DNA of 64,000 nt from Rotaria macrura (taxonomy: Eukaryota; Rotifera; Eurotatoria; Philodinida; Philodinidae): contig OENT01000629.1 of assembly GCA_900239685.1 (NCBI GenBank), forward strand, positions 27,274-91,273. The letters run 5' to 3'. The notes under the pieces were generated by a model, which saw only the letters and a list, made by a program, of their open reading frames with translations, did no database searches and was not told where the DNA came from. The translations under genes were made by a program, and so were the position numbers. Positions 24,039 through 38,695 of this stretch are shown piece by piece. Numbering within the stretch: position 1 is the first letter of the stretch; every line of letters begins with the position of its first letter.

Positions 24039-27000
24039 ATGTTTATGTATAGTGGATATTCATCTTATGATAGTGAAATTCAACGGAATATTATATGTAA
24101 TTCATCATTATCATCCACTATACCTTCAACAGTGGCTGCAGCTATTGCACTACCATTTTTGAAACATATCAACGAGTCAGTAACACGTAATCAACCATTA
24201 CCCATTATACTCGATAAAGATTTTAAATGGGCACTTGAAATATTTGCATTTTGTTTTACATGTGAAGACATTGATATTATTCAATTATGTTCAAATATTT
24301 ATAATGAATGGTTAAAAGTATTTGAGAAATCATCGACTAATTCAAATACGATACCACCGATATTAAGAGAAAAATCTGAATTTTATTGGTCACAAATGCT
24401 CTGGCATTTATATCATCTCTATGTTAATCATCATGGTATGATGTAAAAATATAAACGAATCATAGTATTACGCTTTGTATTTTTTTTCTCTTAAACATAG
24501 AGAATGTAGTTGATCTATCAAAAAAACGTACATATGCTCTTAAAACTCTACGTCAATTACAATTAGTTCTTAATCAATCAGAATTAACTCTTGAATTATG
24601 GCATATTATACTTCAATTATTTCTAGCCATTGGTGATGTTGTTTTATCATTGCCGTATCGATGTATGTCATTATTAATATTCTTATTTTCATTCATATTA
24701 ATTATTTAATTAAATAGCGAATGAAGAAGATAGTACGGTTCTAAGTCATCGTCTTGTGCCATCGATTTATGAAATATTCTTGACAGCGAACAGTAAAGTA
24801 TACATTCCACCTGGTTTATGGCGAACATTTCGTGATTATGCAGTGACGTGGCGTCATCAACCTGCTGTTGTACATGGTTAGATAAAAGATTTTCTTTTTC
24901 AATATCAACATGTATTCAGTATAGAGAAGAGACATGCTAAATACGTCAATGTTGTTCTGATTTATTAGAAAAATCAACAAGTATTATTTGAGATGCTTGT
25001 ATGCACATGTTAGGTATATTGTAAATGAATGCTAGTTATACTTCCAGACAGATTTCATTATGCTCTATTGATTATGTATCTTATTATTGAATTAAGTAAC
25101 TGACTGATTGAACAAGAAAAGGCGTAGGTAGTATGGGAAAAAAAGCATAGATTAGAATTCATGTCTATTGTATTAAGAGAAAAAAAAAGCGAAGATCGAA
25201 TTGAGTCTACTTGAAAAGAGAATATTTTCTCATGAGCGAACAATGCTTTGAAAAGTTTGAAGTTGTACAATAGAACTAGTTAAATTCATTCATTCACTAC
25301 GTAAGTCAATGAAATCGTCTTGAATAGGTAAATTTTTTATTCTTGTCATCATTGATGATGCATCTTCATTTAAAATTCTGATTTTATACGCTTTACTTAG
25401 GGAAATTTGCTTCGTCTATATTCACGTCTAAATCTACAATCAAAGTAGTCTCTATCAAATATTTGAATCATCGATTCTTTTTTCTTAATGCTAATCAATG
25501 ATGAGACACTAAAATCAGCATGCTAACGAAATTTATATTCGGTTAAATTATTATTGATGACGAATAAAACAATTGGAATTATGTAGCTTTTTTTTATTTC
25601 AAAATAAACGTATCATTCTAAACGAATTCCGTGTATCTCTCAGAGTCAGTTCTTTATTTTATCATACCAGGATGTACTTCTAGATAATAATACAATCGAG
25701 GCTTCAAGCAGTTATAATTAGAGATTCAGATAGTCAATTTAGAAGCTAAAGTTTAACATTAAAAGGCTGCATGCATCATGTTTTTGAAGATTTCCTCTAT
25801 AATAATTAGATTATTCAAGCATAGTCTATTATCTTTTTCTTTCTTCTAAATTTGATCATTCCGGACAAGTACAGATCTAACAATTCTATTCTTTCCTTTT
25901 ATTCTTGTTAGCATAAGATTGGGTTATTTAAACTCAATTTTCTTTCCATACAACAACTGTTCTATTTAGATTGGGCTCAACTTACATGCGTACTTACATC
26001 GACTGTTGCAAGAAAACTGTGGTGGTCAGATTTAGTATCACTTCAATATGTTTGTAAGTAAATTAAATCAATCATTGCAATCGTTTTCATTAGTATCTTG
26101 TTTCTTCTTCATAGGTAATGAAACTGGCCAAAAGGATTACACTCAGAAGATAATCGATTCTCTTCCATTAGATTTACTTATAATAACATGGATCAAATTT
26201 CTAACTATTCTAAAGAATCCATCGGAATGTGGTGATATTTTGGTAGTTTAACAGAAATATAATATAGAAAATATAAATAAATAGTTATGTTCTTAAGGCT
26301 CTTCCTAGAATATCGAAATATGGAAATCAATTCAAAGGAAATTCAACGATTAAATCAAAAGATTTTTCATCATTATACGATTTAACACTTATCTTTCTTA
26401 ATGTTACGAAAGCCATTGGAATGTTTGTTGATATATGGTTAGGTAGGATATGATGAGAAAATGTATTAGTCAATGATGAATTCGAATTCATTTAGGAAAA
26501 GATGTTGATCTCAACTGTTTACATGTTGCAAAAGTTTCACATAATATAACAACTACAATGAATGATAATATTCCAGCATCCAATAGTAGTTTATCATCTA
26601 GTCGTCCTTCAACCCATTCAGTTCGAGTAACTCCATCAGTTTTACAACATCAACAAACGGTATCCGGTACATTAAAATCAACTAAATCCAATACTGAACA
26701 TCGAAGAGGTACAATTTTAGAAAACATGAAGTTGGATATTGTTAAGCCTATCTCATTTTCAGGCAAGATTAGGAGAAAAGGTATTATATAAAGAAAAGAA
26801 AAAAAAAGCCTCTAGTTCAAAACCCTATACCTTATCTGTGACAATTGACTTGCTCATGCTGCTTCCCATAATAGTTTTGTTTTGATTGCCTACACATCTC
26901 TTTCTTATATATATATTTGTCACAATTTTAGTCAGTAGTCCACCTGTGCAAATGGTTTCAGCAACGTCACCAACAACTAATCCAGGTTTAACATTATCAG

Positions 27001-30000
27001 CATCTCTACAAATTCGTTCTGAACAAACACAACAATTTTTACGAACAAATCGACCTACTGTAAATAGTTTGATGCATCTATATGGCCCGTGGTTATTGGA
27101 TGCTTGTCTGTTGCAAATGATGGATCGTTCTATGCGATCATCGACAATTACCAATACGAATGAAGGTACATTGTTTTCTCTCGCTCTCTCCCTCCCCTTC
27201 TAATCGATGTAACTAAATATTATTTTAGTTTCTCGAATGAATGACATAGATAAGACGTTAGCTACTCAGGTAATATAATTGATTCTTGAAATCTCGACTA
27301 TATTCCTATGTGATTAGAATGAACGTGTAATGGATGAAGCATTTGCAAAATCCTTCGCAACAATATGTACAATATTTACTAGTGTTCATTATGATGAATT
27401 TATTCATGCAGAATATTTAAGTCGATTCTACTATACTTTACAACAAGGTCTTCGAATTTATCAAGGAGATGAAGTAAAAAACAAACGAAATTCGAAACGA
27501 TTTTTATCATCTATATGTTGATAATTAATATTTGTTTTTCTTCTAGCAACGATCTCAAACAATAATTGAATCTATATTATTAAATAGTGCTGATTTATTT
27601 CGTTGTAATCTGCGTGGTATTAACATATTATTACCACTTTACTTAGATGCAATGGAAGATTTTCTTCGAAATGATCTTCAAACATATATGAGTAATAGAT
27701 TAAAAATGAACGGCACTACTAATACAACTATGATACGTGAACGTTTTATACGTATTCGTTCAAAATGTATTCAAATACTTATGTCAATTGTTAGTTTACC
27801 ATTTCATTATGAAAATCTTCAACAACTTTTATTTGAAGATTATTTTAAAAAATCACCTGATGTACAAACAACTATGAAAACGTTTATACAGTATCGTTTA
27901 AAAATATTTCCATTGTTGTTAAGGACATTACAATTAGAAGAAGATACAACTAATGCTCAATTACTGTTCGGTACGATTATCTACTAGAAATAAAAATGAA
28001 ATTTATTTTTTTTTGTAATAATCTGCAGGTACCATTCGCTTGTCTTGTTCATTGACCATACACTATGATCGACAGAAAGGAAAATCCGAAGAAAACACTC
28101 ATAGAGGTAATTAGTTAAATAAGCTTATTTTGTTCACACATTGAGATTTACGAAAGGAGCAAGTGAGCTATTCACATTTGCATTTTTCTTATTACATTGT
28201 AAAGAGAATATGCTACTTTTCACAATCAAGAAAATATGAAGACCTACTTGATACTATTCATAATAATCATCCAATTACGATTACCTCATAATAGGCTGAG
28301 TTTTGTTTTACTCTGCACCATGTATCATCGATAGAAAGATATTCCGATGTAACAGTGGTCACGGTATAATTTTGATTGAATATTCAATCCAATAGGCATG
28401 TGTTAATGACTGTATGCAGCGTAGTGCTGTTGAATTCATGACTATCTGAAATAACTTAATTCCAGTACTAGAAAGGTAAACAATTGGCATTTTTTTTTAT
28501 TGTTCTCTGAAAAACGTATTCCTTTACTGTGTAAACATATTTATCGATTAATCTAATAAGAAATGCTTGATCGGGTAAAATAGATGATGATCGAATTATG
28601 CATAAGATAAGCGTCGGATTTTTTTTGGCACCGGACCCAGATGGAATCAAAATTCGATATGTTCAATTAAATTTTCTAACACTCTCCGGAAATTCATTAA
28701 TGTGGGTAGAGCCCATCTCTGTTTAAGAAGTATGAGCCGGTGCACACAGTACAACATCGGAACATGGAAACAGTATTTCGATCGGAAAATTGTCTTAATT
28801 TTTACCGACTGGAAATCACCGGGAACGTTTCCGAGCGGAATACTATCTCCATGTTCTAGCTTCGAATTATTTGTGTACTCGTCTATATTCGAATTCTATT
28901 GAGAAGTTACATGCATTATAAAAGTGTACGTACATATTTGGAGTACAAAAAACATTCTGATTGATTATCTTGAAGTATGAAAGGAAAATATCGAGTGTTT
29001 CGAAGTTCTATTGAATCATTATGAACTAAATAGAAGAAAATATTCTGCGCAACATAGAAGCTCATAATATTTTGAATGACCATCGATATTTCTCCCTATC
29101 TCTATCTTCTCATTTATTTGTGTGCGGATGAAAACTGAATCATGTATTTTCGAATATCTAGTAATGACTATCGATTATCTGGGTCGTTCAGTACTATTAA
29201 TCTGCGAAAAAGGTATGAATGATTCTCAATTATTCTTGGCTGCACTCGATACACTTGTATCATTTGTAATCGATCCAATATGTCCCATACGTATGTATTT
29301 GAATGTCGAAACATGAAATAAAAACAAAACAATTTTACAATTCTGTTTTCTTTTCTAGCTATTGAAATATGGAAAGAAGTTCTTAAGCGTTTATGTACAT
29401 TTATTGATACACAATTGCATCTAAGTCCAACAAATCATACACGAGAAATGCATTCAACATGTGTCGCAACATATAATACATTAGTCACATTGATTATTGA
29501 ACGACCAACACTACTAGATGATTATGAAAACTTATTTGCATTGTGTGAAATTATAGAATTAGGAATATCAGGTGAAAAAGCTCAGGTAAGATTTAAGAAT
29601 ACAATTTTATTTGTTCGTTTTTGTGTTTTATTAAGAATCATATAAGGTATTTTTATTTAGCTACCAGGAAAAGTTATTCATAAACAACATAAAGAATTTC
29701 GTCCAGCATCGCAACGTGTTGCTGAAGCTGCTGAATATTTAATGTGTGTTCTATTTGAACATAAAGTAAGTTAGTTTATTGATTTAATTGAGAATCTTGA
29801 ATTAATCCCCGTATAGAATTTAAAGGAATTGACAAATGTTTCTCAGCGTTCTGTCGCAGGAGCATGTAATCATGCTGAAAATGCTGGTGCCATATTAAAT
29901 GAAGAGGTTTTTAGAATTTGTTGCTCAAATTTCGACCAAGTGTTTTAAAGCTCACATATTCACATTGATTCATTTGATTGTGCTTCATATTTTTGTCATA

Positions 30001-33000
30001 TTGAAAATACAAACATTAGATGCTTTTTTTTTATTATGCTAAATTATTTTAATTGAATTTCGATTGTGAATATGATTAATAATCATATGTATATTTTTAG
30101 GCTGTGTTACATTTGAAAAATGATATATGTCGAAATTGGTCGGATGAAACAACAATTAAAAGTTCAATTTCAACAACTAAATTTAAATATTTTGCTGTGA
30201 ATGGAAATACTTTACTTGCAATTACAGAATTGCCGATAAGTGTTAACAATGGTAAATTTTTCATATCAAGTTACTTCTTATATGTAGAAGAAAGTCAGAA
30301 ACAAATAAGAAAATTTATCCTAAATATCTTGCGTATATGATATGAAGGCTCCTAACGACTTCTGACAGCGTACTATGTTATAGAATGATTCATTTCAAAT
30401 TCTAGTCAAAAATAAAGGCGAGTATAGAGTTTTGACCAAAAGCCTGGATGTTTCTAGGTTTAGAGACGAAGACTTCTTCTATCCGGCAACATTGTGCATC
30501 GGTGATACCGATAATTGTCGCTATATTCGTTGTATTGTACAATAGAAGGTCGTGAATGTGGCGCCATCTATTAGCATCATCGTTGCACGGCAGGACCAGC
30601 GGGAACGCTAGGACTAGGATAGTCTCAGCACATCCTGGAAATTTTCTAAAGCCCCCGAAATAAGTTTCAGTAGCATCGCCAGAAATGGTTTCAGGTGGGC
30701 GGAGCACATTTGCAAGATAGTTGATAGCACCACTACTAAACAGAACTTGATAATATATTTGCCGCCGGATAGTAGGAGTCTTCCTCTGTAAATCTTCATA
30801 TATACTGCTTTTTAATCAAAAATAGACGTGTAACTTATGATCACTTTAAAACAAGTTTCGTAGATTGAATAATTTAAGAGATGTTTCAAATCATCAAGGT
30901 CATTTATACGAGTGATGCTTGTCTTCATTGTATCAAGTAGATTGTGCTCACAATAGTTGTACATAAATAAATTTATAGAATTTGAAATGGGTGGAAAAAC
31001 ACTGATTGAAGATTTTCAACTGAGAAGACCGTTTCAAGAATCTGTGTGTTTTTAAACATTTAACAGAACTTGAATTGTTGAATATTTTTCAATTACCTTA
31101 CAGTTCAACTTCTTATTATGAAAAGTCACAATACGAAGCATTCCAAATCCTCTAGTTTTAAAATCACAAAGTACCATAGACTCCATTGCTAAATCGAATT
31201 TTTGAAAATGATTTCAACACTGCGATCATATGTCAATGGTGAATTCCAGAAATCTTTTAAGAAAGTAAAATTATTACAAAATGTGATTTTTTCTTTGACA
31301 AAATATCCTGAAGTTATTTTATTTTTCATTGTTAGTCTACTTGAAACATATTCTGCTGATTATCAATGAGAGACAATAGCACAACCATAATTATATCCGA
31401 CCTAATAATCCCTGAGACGTCTACAACAATAATAACGTATGAGATAAGATAGTGCTTTCGTTAGAAAATAGTCCATACTAATTGAAGTAAATCAAATGTC
31501 TTGTACACAAGTATTCCTCATGATCTATTTATTAATGAAGAGTTATGCCCAATTCCATAAATGTTCACCGAATAGTCAAATTATCAGATTTTGCCTATCG
31601 ATATATCGAATGATTGTCATAATACTCTAAAAAATGTCAGCTACTGTCACTGCTTCTTCCTTGAGATAATGGATTGAAAAACAAAATAATCTGTTATCGC
31701 TCACTTGTTACAAAAATCAAATTTACATATGTATTCAACATTTAAAAAATGAATACATAGTAAATTGTGTTTCCCATGAATAATTACGAAAACGACCTTA
31801 AATTTTGATTGATAGATCATCGACGCGAATCTATGTTCAATTGAAATCTACTTATAAACAAAAGTTGAAGAATTTTCCTTATAAGAATTGAACAAGTCGT
31901 CATTTTCTTGGTACATGCATTCGATGAATTTTTATCAAAATTCTTAAGCGGCTTAACAAAATAAATAATTAGCTACGTAAATAGTTTAATAAATGCTAAT
32001 AATCGCAAATCTTATTCATACAAACCAGGGATGAGATTAGTTGACAATTTTGCCGAACCGAATCGAAAACTATCTGTACCTAACCAATATATATATATAT
32101 CAAATTTTGTTATCGAACGGGGTTAGAGTAAGCAAAGCTTATCGTATATTAATTAGAATCTTAGTGATTTATATAAAAGCATCAACAGTAAGTATTACTC
32201 ATTGAAACCTCTTACTGTGTTATAAGTTTTTTACCGTTCAAGAAAAATATTTGAGATCATTTTACCTATAATATATTGAGATAAGAAGAAATGAATATAA
32301 GACTTTTGAGGGAGTTTCATGTTTATGCCGCTCGTCTCATATAGAAGAACGTTATTGTGTTACTTAAAATTAACAATTCACTTTTCTTTGATTAGGTATG
32401 CCAGCAATAATTCTTCTTTGTCGTGGATTATTTGGTAAAAATGTTTGGGCAATAAACTTCCGGTATAATCCTATATCGAATGTTCCACTACCACTAAATA
32501 AAGTGATTGCTTAATTGATTGATAATAATTGACAATGATTAAACTGTTTTTCTAGATAACCGAGAGGATATCAACTGAAAGCGACAGATCTACAATATCG
32601 TCGATTATCAGTTCATCGAATGAACCTAAAGAAAAACTTCAATCACATATTATAAGAAAAGAACGAGCTAACAGGTAAATATTTATTAAGAAAAAAAGCG
32701 TTTCCTATACCAAAACATAAAAATCTACGCATAAGAGTTAACGAAACGAAAAAAGGAAAGAATTCTAATAATTTTAGTGATTCATCTCGAAACAGCAGGT
32801 TGGTAGTAGTATCATACTAAACTAACAAACAAGACTTTGTCTAACTATATGATTTCTTAAAAACGTATTCTATATAATTCCTTATAGTTTCTATCATCCA
32901 CCGTAAGTAAATTAAACATGTAACTATTTTTTTCCTGCTTTATCTGTTGTATACTATGGGTCTCTTTATCGTATTTTAAAACAATTAATCTAACAGCAAA

Positions 33001-36000
33001 AGAAAAAAAAAGCAAACTTACATGCTTCACGTTTCTTTTCTCTCAATAGATGAATCTTTTAGAATAATATCTAAAGAAAATAAAAATAAAATTGATCATC
33101 TTTTACTTTTAATTTTCGCTTTATTCTATTAGTGAATTAAGTATACCAACGATGAATTCAGTTGTTAAACGTGATGAAGATAAATTGAATCTATTTCGAA
33201 CATTAAAAACGAAACAAATCAAAATTGAAGAAAATGCTGTGCAACGTACTAATCTCAATGATGAAAAACCAATGCCAACATGTCAACCACCAGAGTATAA
33301 TCATGTGTTATGTCAATAATAATAATTTCTTGATATTTCTTTTCTTATAGATGTCAAAAATATTTTGAAAGTATTCGTTTATTTTTATCGCATTATGGCT
33401 TTTGTTCATTGGATTCAATGTATAATCTTATCAATGGAAAACCATGGGTAAAAAGAAAGCATATTTTCATATTGAAAAAGTTGAAATCTTATTGAATACA
33501 AATAGAATGAATCGAAAATCAACAATCATCTTGAACCAAATATTCAATTGCTCGATTCAAATATGTTAACATTCATGGAAGATATTAAAAAACTTGATAA
33601 AACTTCACCAACACTGTATTGTACAGGGCAAATATTTTATTTAAAACAAAATCAAACAACAATCAATGAATCACTAATGAACATGGTGAATAGGAATTTT
33701 CTAGAAATCAAAATAGTTTCCCAAGCGTTCGGATATTCTAGACTGAATTAACGGGTGTCCTATTAGAAATGGTCGTTTTTCATTTTGATTGTTTCAAAAA
33801 TTTAAGAATGATTGTCAAAAACTGTACTGACACCATTCGATAGAGAATTTAATTCTCGATAAAACTATTGATTTCATATTTCGAAGAAATATTCCATGAG
33901 GGCGCTAAATACAAAAGTGACAATCCAAAACGAACGAGAAAATGATTGGATTTTTGAAAAATGGAATCGTCGAAAAATATGAAATATGCTCAAATATTGC
34001 ACATCAAATTCTGAATCTTTCGATACCACTTCCAAAGTTTAGAGACAAATAGTTTTAAAATAGAATATATAAAAACATAGAAATGACTCATCTCGCCTAG
34101 GTCCGAACTTTCGTTTTCAAAACAGCTAGTACTACGTAAATGTTTCAAGTGATCAAGTTAACATCTAAACCATGTTGTTCAGAATTAAATTTTGGATCCG
34201 ACCACGAAAAACCTCTGGGAGTATTAATTTCAAGATTTTTCTCTCGAATAATAGAACTGAGAATCTCGAAAAGATCATGAATGCATAGAGTGAAAAATTC
34301 GCTACATTTAACTGTACAATAAATGCATTTTTAGCAGCGGTCTTTACAACTGCATGTTGACATAGATCGTTTAGCATTTTTAGAAAAATAGCAAACCTCA
34401 TTTTTACAAATCAATAGGTGTTCAGTTTTTGAACTTAGCTTCCACATGGAATATTTCTTCGAAAAATAAAACTAACAGTTTTATAGAGAATAAAATTCTC
34501 TGTCGAATTATGCCAGTATGGTATTTGACAACGATTCCTGAATGTTCAATACACTTAAAGTAAAAAGTGACCATTTCTTATGGAGCACTCACTATGTCTA
34601 TCATATGAAAACATTGGTGTTCATAATTTAAACTGATGCTTTCAGTCGTAGCATTACACATATCTAAAATGATCCTATAATGAAATATAGATCATTGTGA
34701 AAAGCGACACATAATTATTTTCCCTGTTTTAGTTTTGTAGATATGATTTCTACTAGATAACTTGAGAACATCTTGCATTAGTCGAACACAAGTTTCGCAT
34801 ATAGAAATTGTACTTCACAGTGACCGAAACGAATAGAAAAATCTCAATTCGATTCGATTCGATTCGACTCACATTGCTCATAGAGTGGGTGCATAACCAT
34901 GATAAGTTAGCTTCATCTGTCTCGAGAGACCGTATTGTTTTCTTTTGCTTTTAAGTATATTTCGCAAAGAATAATCATAATACAAAAACAGATTCGACAA
35001 GAAAAAATAATTTCATAACAAAAAAGAGATTGAGCATGGGTGCATTTAAAGATTCTAATTAAGGGAAAGAACTATCTCGTCTATTTTCCAAACTGAACTT
35101 CTATTCCACTTGTACTTGCATTTCGTTCAATTTTCTGAGAATGTTGAGATCTTCCGGGTATTGCGAAGGTTTTAGTATCAATACCAGGAATTTTCTTTTA
35201 TCAATGGGTTACTTTTTAACATGATTTCCAACTAGAACTGAGATCTTTTAGGGGTTTTCAGCTTGCTTTGAATTTTGTAGGATCCCAATGATTTTCTCGA
35301 AAGTTTTCGAAAATACTTGTCACTGTGGGAGCTGTTATCTTCAATTTGGGTTCGACAGAATTAGTCTGAACTATTTAGTATACATATGGCATTTCAAAAG
35401 CAATAAAGTCTCAGCTTTCACACATTGATTCTATCAGTAAGAAACTGCAAGCGCACGTATAGGCAGCTGAACATTATTAAATCTATACAGAAAAAAATTG
35501 CGATGAAATAAAAGCGAAATATAGTGGAAATAGAAATATCAAACACTGTTACTTTCGATTGAGTTAATAAAGAGATTGTTTTCCACTATCGAGATGTCAA
35601 ACTTCGAACTTTTTTGCATGACAATCTGTCTAGCAGCGATGAACTGCCACCCGATGGTAGTATTGTTGCAAGGTGTTGCAACGATACGACACATGAGGCG
35701 AAAAGTATTTGAAAATAACACTCAGTGCTGCGATTCAGAAGTGAGACGGAATAGACACTTCGGATTCGATCCGACCTACGTTTTTCAAAATCTCAATTCG
35801 ATTCGTTTTTGGTCTTTGGTACTTCATATCAAGTATAAAATACGACGTTAAACTTTTCTATGACTTGTTACAATCTACCTAATTTATTGAGTCTCGATCG
35901 ACTTATAAATGAATATTCCATGGATAGATTTCAAAACACTTGATTCAAACTAACCGAAATCCTGTTTTACTATGTACAATGGTTTGCTTCAAACGTATGA

Positions 36001-38695
36001 GCTTATTTCCTATATGACGTTCATGAAGTCAACATGAATTTCAAAGTTAGTCGAAAATGATGAGATTCAATCTGTTTGATCCTTACTGTAACACTATCGT
36101 GTTAGTAGATAGAATACACAAAATATCGAAATTTGAACCATATTTATACAAGATAAAAGTTTAAAAGGGATCTTATTAATTTTAACTGTTTAATCTCACA
36201 TAGTAACTGGAATTTATATGTCGGGAAACTTATGTAGTATATTTTTATAACCGGTATGTTTAAACATACATAGATTCGAAGGGAAAGATTCACTCGAAAT
36301 TACCTTACGTAACGATAGAAAAATAATAACAGGCGAAAAACATAAAGAGAATTATTAAGTAGAATATATTAGAAAGAACAAGATGTTATGATGACTGCAT
36401 AACAGTAAAAACGAAATGAACTATCGCTAGTGTGTATCAGTGTTACACTATGACTGAATAGTTATGATAAGGTGCGAAGCAAATTTGATTAGAGAATACT
36501 TAGATACTATCGAATGGTGATCTATCAGGTTACATGCATTGATCACTGATATACATCAAGGTGTAATAATTCTGCAACTCATATTCATATCGACGCGGCA
36601 ATTGAGCTAGGCAAGAACATACTAGTCTCTTGTGTTTTTTAATAAAAAATATAAAAAGATGAACTATTGAAACCGACGTTATCTATGTTTTTTATCTGAC
36701 TATTTAAAATTTCATCATTCTTAAATATTTCAAGTTTGTCTAAAAAATTCATTCACACTGAAAAAAACAAAGCAGTAAAATTGATCCATTTTTCTGATAT
36801 AAAGTTCTATGAGTAAAAGTAGTGGAACAACACGTGGAGCTCTACAAAGTGCTAAGTATCCTATTAGAATTTCAGACTCACACTTGCTTAAGTTTTCTTC
36901 GTATAGGCATATAGTGCTCATATAATCAATTATATTAACCGATTACATACTGATCACATCATCTTCGAATGAACAGTCAAATGTTTCTCGTAATACAATA
37001 GAAAGTTCTATGGACCCGTAGGATTTTGACAACTATTCATTTTCTCAACAAAAAGTCCATCATATTATCGTTATTAAATTTAAATAGATTCTGCTTAATT
37101 ACCTTGTAGAAAAGACCAGAACAATTGAATCCATCATTCTTAAAAATGGTTGCACAGTTCGGTTCGGTCGTTGAAGTAATACGTCATGGTGGTTGGACAG
37201 GAAATGTCGAAACAAGTTGGAAGACAGTCTCAGTTGTACAAGCCAATAAATCTCCACCAACGAAAAGATTGGATGAAATCGATGGTATTGATAGTATTCT
37301 ATATTGGGTTGATTTAACAACTGAAATGGCTTTTTATTTACCACAGCAATTTTCTCGTCAGTACTTATGAGATGTTGTTTATTATTATTATTTTGATTAT
37401 CATGTTGATGATTTTTAGCTGAAAATTCAAATTCAGATATTCGAATATTCATTGTATGGCTTGAACGATTTCCTCACGATCTTGATTCGATTCTGCCTGG
37501 TTGGTATATTGTTTTGAAAATGAAATTCGTTTTAAAATACCAATTCGTCGCTAAAAGAGTAGCAGAGCATTCATGACGTTCTTGAAATTCCTTTTCTTTC
37601 TTCTTCTACTATATTTGGCTATTCGATTAATGAACATATCCAGAATGAGATTTGCTCATTTAAATTTTATAATTTTTCTTAACAAAACGACAGACAAGAA
37701 CAAACGAATTGAGCGGAGAGAGAGAGAGAGAGAAAGACAACAATCTATCTATTGTGTAAATCTCATCATATAAAATGTTGAAATAATATTTACTACGAAT
37801 AGAATCTCGTCAATAGTTATATAAGACTTGTGACGTGCGACGAAGTAGGTAATTATTTGACAATATCCATCAGAAGATACATCTATTGACATCGTCCTAC
37901 TTGAATATCAACTACTATAGAATACTTCATAGTAATATGAAAAAAACAAACAAATAAGACATATCATGTCGGTCAATATCGATTTTCTATGATATAGTTT
38001 TTTTTTGTAATAATTTGAATTCTGAAATTATTTCAATAATCGAAAGATGGTACGATAATTGTACATGTACTAGCGTCAAATGAAAAGATGAAGTTTATAC
38101 TTTTCGACCAGTAATCGAATTCAAATTTTTAGTTTCAATCATTATCTTTTTTAATCATCTATAATTTAAGATCAACAATTAAAAAATCGAGATATTTCAA
38201 TAATTGGTATTCATCCATTGAAAAATCATTTATTTCGTATTTTACTCAATTTCAATGCCCAACGGTAATTATCGAACAAACTAAATCATTTGTGATGTTT
38301 CAATAATATATCGTTTAGAATACAATCAGCATGTGCTAGTATTCCTCTAATCGATGGAATGGTTATACCATTGCATTTATTAACATTTTTTCTTCGACAA
38401 GCAGTAAATAATCTTAGTCGTCGAAAACGTTTAGAAGATAGTCAAAAGTAATTCGTTCATAGTTTAATTATCACGAATGACTTATTTTCTTTCTTATAGT
38501 TCACAAACAGCACATTCACTTCGAAAAAAGCGTATAACAAAAATTATTGAAAAGTATCAATATCGAACAAATCAAAATCTTGATGAATTTTTTCAAAGTA
38601 TATTTTTCTCATCAACAACATTTAAGCCGCAACAAACATCGATTGTCCCTCAATCAAAAACACGTTCAAATTCCATGATAGTTGTGCAATCGTAG
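24039..38695 (+). CDS. RALGAPB: Ral GTPase-activating protein subunit beta
   Basis: Exons: 24039-24435, 24501-24662, 24718-24876, 25970-26053, 26115-26242, 26298-26442, 26496-26780, 26932-27165, 27229-27269, 27318-27473, 27547-27970, 28029-28106, 29162-29290, 29359-29585, 29661-29765, 29817-29906, 30101-30251, 32396-32502, 32556-32674, 32778-32798, 32888-32902, 33133-33294, 33351-33447, 33506-33685, 37110-37356, 37419-37499, 38171-38264, 38319-38447, 38500-38695. This gives 1480 aa, against about 1494 in human. RALGAPB is the non-catalytic partner of the alpha subunits in the complex that turns off RalA/RalB. Matching blocks run end to end: MYS start, AYLSRFY-like EYLSRFYYTLQQGL, CEIIELGISG, LSIP, RLFLSHYGFCSLDS, GGWTGNVETSW, FIVWLERF, IHPLKNHLFRI, IPLIDGMVI and RRKRLE. 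Human starts at MYS, so the second ATG (24045) is the likely start. Four introns exceed 1 kb. Confidence 0.95.
33751..34592. mobile_element. Tc1/mariner-like non-autonomous element with long inverted repeats
   Basis: Sits in the 3.4 kb RALGAPB intron. The outer ends pair as inverted repeats: left GGTGTCCTATTAGAAATGG, right (reverse complement) AGTGCTCCATAAGAAATGG. Similarity continues for well over 100 bases, for example ATTCGATAGAGAATTTAATT on the left against ATTCGACAGAGAATTTTATT from the right, and both reach TTCGAAGAAATATTCCATG. A TA dinucleotide abuts each end (33749-33750 and 34593-34594), the target duplication of the Tc1/mariner superfamily. No transposase frame is left in the 842 bases. 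Confidence 0.65.

Noticed and set aside
26760..26780. Alternative GC donor (TCAG|GCAAGA) in RALGAPB exon 7
   Set aside because: A normal GT donor 16 bases later (AAAAG|gtatta) keeps the same phase and is more likely.
35740..35780. GGATTCGATCC resembling a tRNA T-loop
   Set aside because: No matching acceptor, D or anticodon stems in the flanks.
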